Below are positions 9,995-17,607 of a DNA stretch of 64,000 nucleotides, piece after piece. Positions within the stretch are counted from its first letter, which is position 1. Each line of letters opens with the position of its first letter. This stretch comes from Leptospira inadai serovar Lyme str. 10 (GTDB taxonomy: Bacteria > Spirochaetota > Leptospiria > Leptospirales > Leptospiraceae), in NCBI RefSeq assembly GCF_000243675.2, contig NZ_AHMM02000015.1, forward strand, positions 310,001-374,000. Reading direction: 5' to 3'. The position numbers and the translations under genes are program-made. Under the pieces are notes generated by a model that was not told the origin of the DNA, did not search any database, and saw only the letters and a list, made by a program, of their open reading frames with translations.

Positions 9995-11587
9995 TCAATC
10001 CTCTATCAAGCCTCGTATGGATTTACCTTTTATGTCGTCCGGCAGAAAAATATCATCGATACGTTCGTTGTTTAACAAAGCGGATATCAATGAATTCCCC
10101 TTGCCTTTTTTATATTGGATTAATTTGTTTATTTCGCCTTCAATCGTTCCGGTAAATGCGAGTTCGTAACATCCCGTAGCATAGGCGGAGAGCGCGTCGG
10201 TTAACTCTTCCTGAGATTTGACATATTCGCTTTCGGCGGCCAACATATCTTCGCGTTTGGCTTGACCCACTCTATATTTCGTGCTGGCGATTTTTAAGGA
10301 TTCCCACTGAAGTAATACCTTCGAATTTGCAATTTTAATAATTTCCCACGATTCCAATAGCTTATCTGCGTTTTTTTGCACTTCAAGGCCGATCTGGTTT
10401 TCCAAACTTTTGCGATTTAGAATGGCTTCGCTTAACTGAACTTCGCCTTCCACAATCTTTCTTGCGTAGCTAAGATTATCCCAGAATTTTATCTGGCTGG
10501 AATTATATCCGTTCAATCCTGGTCCTACGAATTGGTTTCCGAATCCTGGATACGTTTGGATACCCGTTCCGTCCTTTTGAACGCCTAAGTTCCCGTTGGT
10601 CTGCACGGTATTACTACCAAACGGGAAGGTTAAGTTGAAATTTACTCCATAAATATCGTGTTGCAGAGGAAGGCGATCGCCGTTTCTACCGGCATAACCG
10701 CCCACATATAACTTAGGTATCCAATAGTTCTCCGCTATAGTTTTCTCATCCTTAAGGCGTTGAATTACGACTCGGGACTTTTTTACGTCTTCTCGTTCTT
10801 CCCTAGCTCTCGCGATTACGGTCATTACATCCAAGCGAGGAGGCGAGAGAATAAAATCAGTGAATATGTTTTCTTCCAAGTTAAGTTGAAGTTGATAATC
10901 CAAATTTAATATTTGTTTCAGCTCCAAAAGCGATTGTCCGTATTCGTTCTTATATTTCTGAAGAGAATATTGGGACTGCCGAAGCCTGCTCGCGGTTTCG
11001 ATTAGTTGAATTTTAGGTATGAACCCTTGCTTATACTCGGCCTGGGATTTGGAATATGATTCTTCCATTTTTTCCAACGTTTTCCTTGCGAGAAAAACCT
11101 TACCCTTGGCCGCGAGCGTTTTAAAATAAGCCTTTTGAATTTCTAGTTTTAATTTTGCGTAATTGATTTTGAAATCCTTCTCATTCAGGACTTCGTTTAA
11201 CTTGGAAGTCTCCAAGTTCAAAGAGGCTTCCCCTCCGTCAAAAACGAGTTGTTGAACCGTTAAGCGAACGTCATTATAAATATTATCCGCAGAACCGACA
11301 TTGATGTTTCTCAGGCCGAAGTACTGAACCCCGACCTTAGGAAGAAATTCGCGCCAGCGCTCCGTGATCAGCATTTTAAAGATTTCTTTTTTGGCCTCGA
11401 GAGTTCTTAAAATAACGCTGTTGGTTGTGCCGATCATTATGGCTTGCTCGAGAGTTAACGTTATTCTTAAGTTCTCATCCTCTTTGGCAGGCGCAGCTAC
11501 GATATTAAACGTGTTTAACCGATTAAATAATATCAGAATGATTACAAGTTTCAGTATAAAAGAATATTTTCGTCCGAATTTTACCAT
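9995..11587 (-). CDS. TolC-family outer-membrane efflux channel
   Basis: The 530-residue product has an N-terminal signal sequence (hydrophobic residues about 10-32, cut near VAAPAKE). Two outer-membrane-efflux (OEP) repeats follow. They show the usual coiled-coil pattern (LTLEQAIMIGTTNSVILR near residue 43; YRVGQAKREDMLAAESEYV near 440) and a central aromatic/glycine-rich beta segment (residues about 300-380). It should trimerise as the outer-membrane exit duct. As the first gene of the minus-strand efflux operon it is followed by the Ig-like lipoprotein, a second lipoprotein, the adaptor and two RND genes. TolC proteins are about 450-490 residues, so this one is slightly long. Confidence 0.92.
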   Translation of the reverse strand: MVKFGRKYSFILKLVIILILFNRLNTFNIVAAPAKEDENLRITLTLEQAIMIGTTNSVILRTLEAKKEIFKMLITERWREFLPKVGVQYFGLRNINVGSADNIYNDVRLTVQQLVFDGGEASLNLETSKLNEVLNEKDFKINYAKLKLEIQKAYFKTLAAKGKVFLARKTLEKMEESYSKSQAEYKQGFIPKIQLIETASRLRQSQYSLQKYKNEYGQSLLELKQILNLDYQLQLNLEENIFTDFILSPPRLDVMTVIARAREEREDVKKSRVVIQRLKDEKTIAENYWIPKLYVGGYAGRNGDRLPLQHDIYGVNFNLTFPFGSNTVQTNGNLGVQKDGTGIQTYPGFGNQFVGPGLNGYNSSQIKFWDNLSYARKIVEGEVQLSEAILNRKSLENQIGLEVQKNADKLLESWEIIKIANSKVLLQWESLKIASTKYRVGQAKREDMLAAESEYVKSQEELTDALSAYATGCYELAFTGTIEGEINKLIQYKKGKGNSLISALLNNERIDDIFLPDDIKGKSIRGLIED

Positions 11588-11937
11588 GACAAAGCTTTAT
11601 ACCTTCTAGTATCGTATTTTATAATTTCATTCTTAAAGAAAGATGTAAGAATTCCTCCCAATCTTCCTCGAAAAAACCATCTTAATGACTAAAAATCATG
11701 TAATAATTTATCATCGTTGAAATGGGACTTAAAAAGTCAATCAAGCTAAATTATTATCGTCGTTCTTTTATTTATGATTATGTCTCTTACTAAAAGAAAA
11801 TATAATATAGGTATGCTAGCATTCTTTTGAACTAACCTTAATAACGGGGAGCGTACGAAGTTCGGTTTCCCGCTTACCAATCCAACGTAGAATATTTGAG
11901 AGTAAAATCAGAGCAAAGATCGGCATGTGCATACGGA
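11588..11937. other. Upstream region of the efflux operon, no gene seen
   Basis: This 350-base AT-rich stretch has no convincing coding frame. It holds a short perfect inverted repeat, GACTT-AAA-AAGTC, at about 11726-11738, which could be an operator or a small hairpin ahead of the efflux operon. I could not place a confident -35/-10 pair. A GC-richer patch around 11840-11880 may be older insertion-sequence debris next to the IS66 remnant. Confidence 0.4.
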
Positions 11938-12240
11938 TCAATCATAACCGCCTAATGGAGCATAGGTGTGGTGAGTTGTGGCAGCTCCTTGCAAGAAAGA
12001 CTCCTCGGCTCCCCTCTCCCAAGACGTAAATAGATCCCGCAAATACTCATAAGGATCGACTCCTGCGAGTTTTGCAATTTAAACTAAAGAATAAAATCCT
12101 GCACTTGTTGTCACGGCTTCCAGACAACTAAAGAAGAGCCAATTTTTTCTTCTTAAATTCCGAATCGCTGGATCCTTTAGACGTTCAGTTTGATCGAGAA
12201 ATCGTAAGAACCCTGGAGAATGAATTTAACCGATTCTACT
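11938..12240 (-). pseudogene. IS66 transposase C-terminal remnant
   Basis: Read on the minus strand, this stretch gives an IS66-like tail: FLRFLDQ, AIRNLRRKNWLFF, then after an internal TAA stop IAKLAGVDPYEYLRDLF, and a run-out to a TGA at 11938-11940. It matches the order of motifs at the end of the intact IS66 transposase nearby (GIRPFVIGRKNWLFSG, then DPYAVLRTLFEG). It lacks the DNNLVEN stretch with the catalytic Glu, and it has no 5' part. The sequence differs clearly from the intact copy, so it comes from a different, older IS66 element. Confidence 0.8.
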
Positions 12241-12595
12241 AATTTTCAATTTCGTTATTTTCAAGTTTGGTAGATGTCTTTTGCAATTTGGGATTTTTCG
12301 GAAGTTCGGCGAGCCTTTCGGCTATAATTTTGACTTGGCTTTCATGTAGAAAACCTTGGCCATTATCATTCGGGAGTATTCCGAGCTTAAGCCCGCAGTA
12401 TTTATAGTCTACGCCGTCTATAACGCAAACTTCATAAAGATTTAACATTGATCTGAAAGTCTCAATTCCTTTAATAATGGAGAGAATATGGCCGTTGTCA
12501 AAATAAACCCATTTTCTTGAGACGGAGGTATCCGACTTATCTTCAATTTTTAGAATTCTATCTTCCAAGTTTTGTATAAAAACTAATTCAGACAT
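12239..12595 (-). CDS. Hypothetical protein, 118 residues
   Basis: This small soluble protein has no signal peptide or membrane segment. It has an acidic N-terminus, a central part with YFDNGHILSIIKGIE and VCVIDGVDYKYCGLK, and a lysine/asparagine-rich tail. I do not recognise a family. The start ATG at 12595 follows the stop of a broken upstream frame by 4 bases, with GAAGGGGA as a plausible ribosome-binding site. It may once have been translationally coupled to that gene. It lies in decayed sequence beside an IS66 element. Confidence 0.55.
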   Translation of the reverse strand: MSELVFIQNLEDRILKIEDKSDTSVSRKWVYFDNGHILSIIKGIETFRSMLNLYEVCVIDGVDYKYCGLKLGILPNDNGQGFLHESQVKIIAERLAELPKNPKLQKTSTKLENNEIEN

Positions 12596-12599
12596 TTCT

Positions 12600-12960
12600 T
12601 TAAATCCCCTTCAAAGCTTTCATAAATTCGAATCGAAAAATATTAAAGCTCTTTTCTCGTATTTTTGGCTTCGAATCTTGGAAAATATTCGCTTGAATAT
12701 CTGTCGGATTCACAATCGGCTGAGTGCTCGGTAAAGAGTAAGAAAATTTAACGAGCAAAATTTCTGTGAAAGCCTGCTGAAATTTGTAAGCAGTGCTATA
12801 TGCGGTATTTGTCCCTGCTATAATCGAATTCGCAACGTTTACATTTGGCGTATTTCAATCTTGATATGCAATATGACGACTTGAGTCGATGGATTCGGAT
12901 TATTTACAGTAAGGTGGGTAGACGTGGAACTGAATCCAATACACTGACCTGCAGCTATGT
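12600..12960 (-). pseudogene. Frameshifted gene truncated at the IS66 edge
   Basis: The minus strand carries two protein-like stretches in different frames. The upstream one reads AAGQCIGFSSTSTHLTVNNP and ends at a stop near 12843. The downstream one reads NTPNVNVANSIIAGTNTAYS and continues to FMKALKGI and a TAA at 12600-12602. Joined, they look like one surface-type protein that has lost its frame near 12845. Its 5' end stops at the left end of the IS66 element at 12966, and I find no continuation beyond the right end at 15265. The family is not identified. Confidence 0.55.
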
Positions 12961-12977
12961 TTACCGTAAGCGATCAA

Positions 12978-14549
12978 TTAAACCCATCCCATCGATTTTG
13001 AAAAAAGACTTTCAAAATCTTGTGTTAAATGGGAGGCAGGCACCCCTTCGAAAAGAGTACGAAGGACGGCATAGGGATCTTTTTTGTTAGCGATAGCGGT
13101 TTGAACGATAGAAAAAAAGAAAGTGCTGGCCTCAGCTCCGTCAGGGCTGCCTGAGAATAGCCAATTCTTTCGTCCGATTACGAAGGGTCGAATTCCATTT
13201 TCGACAAGATTGTTATCGATATAAAATTCTCCATGAGAAAGATAAATCGTCAATCGCTCCCATTCGTTTAAGGTATAGCGAATTGCCTCTCCGATCGGAC
13301 TCTTTGGAAGGACTTGAGAATAGGCGCTGTCTAAGAATGTTTTTAAATCATCCAAAATAGGTTTTGATTTTTCTTCCCTGATTTTTTGAATCTTTGAAAA
13401 TAAACATAGAGAGTGAAGTTTTTGTTTTCGAATTTCTTTTTCGACCGCGTAGACTTCCCTGAGTCTTAAGATGACATAGCCTGCAATACGATCTTCTTCC
13501 GACTGCCAGACCGAGTAAAATTTCCTTCTCGCATGCGCGAAGCATCCTCCGTGAAGCACTCCTTTCCAATTTCTAAAATTGGAATCATAGCTACTAAAAG
13601 CGTCGGTCTGAATACAACCCTGGTATCGATTCAAGAATTTCGGGATGAACTCCGCAGACCTTGTTTCTCTATAAAGATAAAGTAATACCGGTTTATCCGG
13701 ATGACCTCCTCGAAACAGCCACATATACGACTTAGTCGTATTGGATCTGTTCGGTTCTTTCATTACTTGAAGCGTAGTTTCGTCTATCCCGATCAAAGAT
13801 CCTTCGAGTAACTGTTGTTTTAAAATAGAAACGAATGGCTTGCACTTCTCATACACTTGTTTTGTCCAATTGCACATCGTTGAACGGGGCAATTCCAGAC
13901 CCATTCTACGAAATATCTTCTCCATTCTGTAAAATGGAAGATGATCTACGAATTTACTCGTTAAGAGATACGCTACAAGCCCCGGCGTTGCAATACTTTG
14001 CGGTAGTAACTGCGGAGGAAGAGGGGCCGTCTTTATTACGCTTCCCGCTTCGTTTCTTTCGTCTCCATTACAATGTTTGCATGCGTATTTGTATCGGATG
14101 TGTTTTACAACAAATACCTTCTGAGGAATGATATCCAGCTTCTCGGATGTCTCTTCTCCGATCCGGCTAAGTTCTTGCCCGCAGTTACAGATCTTCTCCG
14201 ATTCAGGGATATCATGAATGATTTCCTCTCTCGGTATATGATCCGGGATCGGCTTTCTACCAGGTTTTTTGCGAGTATGAGAATGGACTTCGACTTTCTC
14301 GTCCGCATGTCCATTGTATAATCCGGGAGAATCGTTTTGCGATTCTTCTATTTCGTTGAACAACTTTCCCTGTAGGATTTCACTCGGATCTATCTTCTCC
14401 GATTTGCTTCCATACAATTCTTTGCGATAGCCGAGAACGAGATTCTCCAAAGAACTAATCTTAGAACGAAGAGACGCATTATCTTTCTGTATATTATGCA
14501 ATAATACTTTAAGCTCTTCGTTTTCCGCTAAAAGTTCCTCTCTCGACAC
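12978..14549 (-). CDS. tnpC: IS66 family transposase TnpC
   Basis: The 523-residue DDE transposase starts with a leucine-rich coiled coil (about residues 1-45). The IS66 zinc-binding segment follows (KICNCGQEL and CKHCNGDE, about residues 118-165). The catalytic core comes next: first Asp in IGIDETTLQV, second Asp in QTDAFSSYDS, and catalytic Glu in NNLVENGIRPFVIGRKNW near residue 450. The tail has the conserved ANKKDPYAVLRTLFEG. Length and order match complete IS66 transposases. The stop codon lies inside the left terminal inverted repeat. It cuts and joins the element's ends. Confidence 0.95.
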   Translation of the reverse strand: MSREELLAENEELKVLLHNIQKDNASLRSKISSLENLVLGYRKELYGSKSEKIDPSEILQGKLFNEIEESQNDSPGLYNGHADEKVEVHSHTRKKPGRKPIPDHIPREEIIHDIPESEKICNCGQELSRIGEETSEKLDIIPQKVFVVKHIRYKYACKHCNGDERNEAGSVIKTAPLPPQLLPQSIATPGLVAYLLTSKFVDHLPFYRMEKIFRRMGLELPRSTMCNWTKQVYEKCKPFVSILKQQLLEGSLIGIDETTLQVMKEPNRSNTTKSYMWLFRGGHPDKPVLLYLYRETRSAEFIPKFLNRYQGCIQTDAFSSYDSNFRNWKGVLHGGCFAHARRKFYSVWQSEEDRIAGYVILRLREVYAVEKEIRKQKLHSLCLFSKIQKIREEKSKPILDDLKTFLDSAYSQVLPKSPIGEAIRYTLNEWERLTIYLSHGEFYIDNNLVENGIRPFVIGRKNWLFSGSPDGAEASTFFFSIVQTAIANKKDPYAVLRTLFEGVPASHLTQDFESLFSKSMGWV

Positions 14550-14590
14550 TCTGCTTTTATATTTCTTGTCCTACTTTCTTCAAGAACTTT

Positions 14591-14941
14591 TTATCGAAGG
14601 CCGGATACATCCATTAATCGATGCTCTTTTCTAAAATCTATACCCTTCAGTAGCCAGGATACTTCACGCCAACTTAAGTCCAACGCCGATTCCTCCGATT
14701 CAGGCCACGGAAACTTTCCCTTTTCGAGCCGCTTCTGCCATATGCAAAAGCCGTTTCCGTCCCAATACAGACATTTCAATCGATCTCGGCTCTTGCCACA
14801 GAACAAAAACAGATATTCCGAATACACATCCTTCGACATTTCTCTTTTCACTATAATACTCAAACCATTCCACGATTTCCTCATATCTGTCCTTCCCGGT
14901 CGGACATACACTCGCAGACTCTTCGGATCTCGAAATATCAT
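14591..14941 (-). CDS. tnpB: IS66 accessory protein TnpB
   Basis: At 116 residues this is the usual length for IS66 ORF2 (TnpB). It has the family signatures RPGRTDMRKSWNGLS, LFCGKSRDRLKCLYWDGNGF and KGKFPWP. It is needed for transposition of IS66 elements with three genes; its biochemical role is still unclear. The gene lies between tnpA (2-base gap) and tnpC (41-base gap), so one transcript is likely. Confidence 0.95.
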   Translation of the reverse strand: MIFRDPKSLRVYVRPGRTDMRKSWNGLSIIVKREMSKDVYSEYLFLFCGKSRDRLKCLYWDGNGFCIWQKRLEKGKFPWPESEESALDLSWREVSWLLKGIDFRKEHRLMDVSGLR

Positions 14942-14943
14942 TC

Positions 14944-15207
14944 CTATTTCCCTTGTATCGTTATGTTTATTTCTCCACTCCGGCTTATTTTTATTTCCAC
15001 ACCTTTACTCGCCTCTAAACTTCCTAAGTTTATCGGCACGAGCCTTTTCTCCGAGCCTGCCCTTTTCACTTTCTCTTTGGTATGACGAAGCCAATACCCT
15101 AACGTGCTTACGCTGATTCCCGACTCTTCGCAGTAAGCCTTTTGGCTCAAGCCGCTTTCTTGATATTCTGCTATATATTCTTCCCGACTCTTTCTTGCTT
15201 TGCTCAT
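14944..15207 (-). CDS. tnpA: IS66 accessory protein TnpA
   Basis: This 87-residue protein begins with a helix-turn-helix region of the IS66 ORF1 type (SREEYIAEYQESGLSQKAYC, then GISVSTLGYWLRH). It is the first gene of the element, 58 bases inside the right terminal repeat, and probably binds the element ends. It ends 2 bases before tnpB. Confidence 0.92.
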   Translation of the reverse strand: MSKARKSREEYIAEYQESGLSQKAYCEESGISVSTLGYWLRHTKEKVKRAGSEKRLVPINLGSLEASKGVEIKISRSGEINITIQGK

Positions 15208-15576
15208 CTCATAAGTTTAACACGATTCGATCGATAGCTTACCCTGGGGTTAATTGAGCGCTTACGGATTACGGATCTAATTTCCGCTTTATAAATATTT
15301 TTCCATAGCTCCGATAGGCCGTATTTCAGTTAACGAATAGGTTTATGAGAATAAAGAATTCCGTTTACGTACAGGTTGAAAATATGCTTTCACCTTTTTT
15401 CGTTAGTCGAACTTTAATTGTCGATTTCTTGGCTTCTCCGGTATTTTTCGTTATTTATTGTTTATGGGGAAACCTACATTGAATTCGATTATCCAAACCG
15501 CATTCGATTCAATCGAACGGTAATCGGGGATCTAGAAAAACTGGATTCTCGAAATTGCGTTACGAGGAAGGATGCT

Positions 15577-16410
15577 ATGAATATTAAAGGGAAAAAAATC
15601 GCCCTCGTTTTAGGGGGTGGAGGTGCATTAGCGGCTTTCGAAGTCGGCGTTATCAGATGGATGAAAGAAAATAATGCGTATATTGTCGGTTGTTATGGGA
15701 CGTCGGCGGGAGCGCTGAATTCGGCATTACTATCGCAGGACGACTATAAAGGTCTTGAGACGTTATGGGGTTCATTTTCCGAAAATAACTCGTTTTTTAA
15801 ACAATGGCCTTTCGGAATATTCCAATCCTACTGGAAACGTGCGGCCTTAAATCCGTCTCCGCTGTATAAACTAATCGAAAAATATACGGATCCTTCCAAA
15901 ATATTAAAAAGCGGGATCCGCTTCGGTGCCATCATGACGAACATGTCTCTCGGTATTAAGGAATCCTATATTTTATCCCAGGATAATTTGTCCGAATTTA
16001 GAAGAGTTCTTGAAGCGTCGTCGGCGGTTCAAAGTATTTTTCCTCCGGTTCAGATTAAGGATTATTTATATGGAGACGGCGGATTAACAGAGAACGTTCC
16101 CCTAGAGTTAGCAAAGAAGGACATCTCTAATTCAAAAGCCGATTTGTTCGTTGTCGTAAGCTGTAGTAAAGTTTTAGGTCCGGTCTTACCGGCAAAAGCC
16201 AATTATTTTAGATATTTGATGAGGACGATCGATATATTGTTAAATGATCGGGAGAGAAGCGGTTTTGATAAGATTGACTCCGACACGATTTTAATAGAAC
16301 CGGGAAAAGAATCCGGATTTTTCTCCATTTTAGATACTCGACAAGAATCCATCCGGAAGTTGATTGATCTAGGATATGATCGGGCAAAAACACTTTTTCA
16401 ATCTTCTTAA
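15577..16410 (+). CDS. Patatin-like phospholipase
   Basis: The protein is 277 residues from ATG 15577, which has a good ribosome-binding site (GAGGAAGG, 5 bases upstream). An in-frame TTG at 15418 lacks one. It has the patatin fold motifs: the glycine-rich oxyanion loop LVLGGGGALAAFEVG (residues 10-24), the nucleophile elbow GTSAG with Ser43, and the catalytic Asp in YGDGGLTENVP. The usual basic residue after the glycine loop (GGGxRG) is Leu/Ala here. It has no signal peptide, so it is probably a cytoplasmic or injected lipid acyl hydrolase. It stands alone, next to the IS66 element. Confidence 0.88.
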   Translation: MNIKGKKIALVLGGGGALAAFEVGVIRWMKENNAYIVGCYGTSAGALNSALLSQDDYKGLETLWGSFSENNSFFKQWPFGIFQSYWKRAALNPSPLYKLIEKYTDPSKILKSGIRFGAIMTNMSLGIKESYILSQDNLSEFRRVLEASSAVQSIFPPVQIKDYLYGDGGLTENVPLELAKKDISNSKADLFVVVSCSKVLGPVLPAKANYFRYLMRTIDILLNDRERSGFDKIDSDTILIEPGKESGFFSILDTRQESIRKLIDLGYDRAKTLFQSS

Positions 16411-16482
16411 TTGTTCGTCGTCCTGCGTCGATTGATTCTTATACGATCAGAGACTACGATTGTCGTTGATGATTGTATCGAT

Positions 16483-16743
16483 TTACGGTCGGAACGAATC
16501 CGAATGATATCGCAAGTTTAAGAATCGATTTTTTGAATCGGCTGATCGGCCTAAACTTAATTTCACAAAATATATTTCCTCGTAAAAATTCGAAACATAC
16601 CGGTCATTGGTTATCGTACCGGCAAGACAAGCAAGAAGTAGAAAGCTACTATTATTGTCACTTTTACCTTTAGAACAGCCTGCAAGTAGCGCAGTGAATC
16701 CTAAAGCGATTAGAATGATTGATAGTTTATTTTCAAAAGACAT
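16483..16743 (-). CDS. Small putative lipoprotein
   Basis: The 86-residue product has a type II signal peptide with a good lipobox (LLAGC, Cys23). A linker SKGKSDNNSS follows, then a second hydrophobic patch (FLLLACLAG) and a short polar tail. The ATG has GGAGAG at suitable spacing. The hydrophobic patch just after the lipobox is common in leptospiral lipoproteins, but those are usually longer. The frame may therefore be cut short, and the tail after about residue 45 may be out of frame. Function unknown. Confidence 0.55.
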   Translation of the reverse strand: MSFENKLSIILIALGFTALLAGCSKGKSDNNSSFLLLACLAGTITNDRYVSNFYEEIYFVKLSLGRSADSKNRFLNLRYHSDSFRP

Positions 16744-16879
16744 GCACTCTCCGGCGAATTTATGTCATTTAGAATAAACGAAAGCGATGAGATTGACAAT
16801 TCGTAGTATTCACATCGATGTCAATACTTGTACGTGATCTACTTACGATTATTCAAAAATTTATAAAACTTTCTAATTT

Positions 16880-17524
16880 TTATGAATCTAGAAGATCCCG
16901 AAGTTGCACTACAATAGTCGAGAATTGCATGCCCCCTTTGACACCTAGCTTTTCAGCCGCGTTTGCCCGATGAGCTTCGACTGTTCGCAGGCTAATCCCG
17001 AGTGTCTCCGCGATTTCTCGATTCATAAACCCTTTAGAAATATATCGAAGCAATTCCTTTTCCCTATCCGTCAATTTATGGAAAGAGAGGATGAGTTCTT
17101 CCGGTAAGACTTGGATACCGGTCGGAAAATCGGGAAATAACTTTTCTCCTGAAAACATTCTTCTGATCGATGAAAGTATTTCCATCGGCTCCGCATCTTT
17201 TAAAAGGTATCCCCGGGCTCCCAATTGTCCGGCGCGACGCAAATGATCCCAATCTCGAGAGGAAGTTAGGATCGCAAAGGGAAAACTTCGGCGCTCCCTA
17301 TGAAGCTCTTCCAACAAAGCAAATACCGATCCATCCGGAAGTTGAATATCGAGCAGAGTCAGATCCGGAAGAGGGTCCGTGCGCAATCTGCGTTCCGCCT
17401 GGCTGCGGGATCGTGCCACTCCATCAATGCTAAAATCATCGGCTCCGATCAGCGCATTTTCAAGACCGGCAAGCACAAGCGGATGATCATCGACAAAAAA
17501 CAAGCTACGCTTCAAACTCAACAA
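16880..17524 (-). CDS. NarL/LuxR-type response regulator
   Basis: This 214-residue protein has a receiver domain (residues 5-125) with acidic pocket Asp12/Asp13, phospho-acceptor Asp59 in LLDIQLPDG, Thr/Ser in ILTSS and Lys in YLLKDAEP. A LuxR helix-turn-helix follows (about residues 148-205: LTDREKELLRYISKGFMNREIA, split over two helices, and GISLRTVEAHRANAAEKLGV). It should bind DNA when phosphorylated. The 7TM-DISM sensor kinase gene lies upstream on the same strand (83-base gap) and is the likely cognate kinase. Confidence 0.92.
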   Translation of the reverse strand: MLSLKRSLFFVDDHPLVLAGLENALIGADDFSIDGVARSRSQAERRLRTDPLPDLTLLDIQLPDGSVFALLEELHRERRSFPFAILTSSRDWDHLRRAGQLGARGYLLKDAEPMEILSSIRRMFSGEKLFPDFPTGIQVLPEELILSFHKLTDREKELLRYISKGFMNREIAETLGISLRTVEAHRANAAEKLGVKGGMQFSTIVVQLRDLLDS

Positions 17525-17607
17525 GTCCCTGTGCTGAAGGTATTCGTCCTATTCGATCGGTCAATTGTTAATGGAAGTCATAGTATTAGAAAATGTTTCG
17601 ACTGAAA

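Larger units (their letters stand above)
12966..15265 (-). mobile_element. IS66-family insertion sequence, 2300 bp
   Basis: The element carries tnpA, tnpB and tnpC on the minus strand between imperfect terminal inverted repeats. The left end starts GTAAGCGATCAATTAAACCC at 12966. The right end, read inward from 15265, starts GTAAGCGCTCAATTAACCCC; 19 of the first 21 positions match. GTAAGCG is the typical IS66 terminus. All three genes are open, so the copy may be active. The expected 8-bp target duplication is absent: TGTTTACC on the left, GGATTACG on the right. This points to a deletion or rearrangement after insertion. Confidence 0.9.

Noticed and set aside
12956..15275. Target-site duplication of the IS66 element
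   Set aside because: Bases next to the two ends differ (TGTTTACC and GGATTACG). Shifting the ends by two bases does not create a match.
15418..15576. N-terminal extension of the patatin-like protein from TTG 15418
   Set aside because: It has no ribosome-binding site, and the patatin fold starts just after ATG 15577, which has a strong one.
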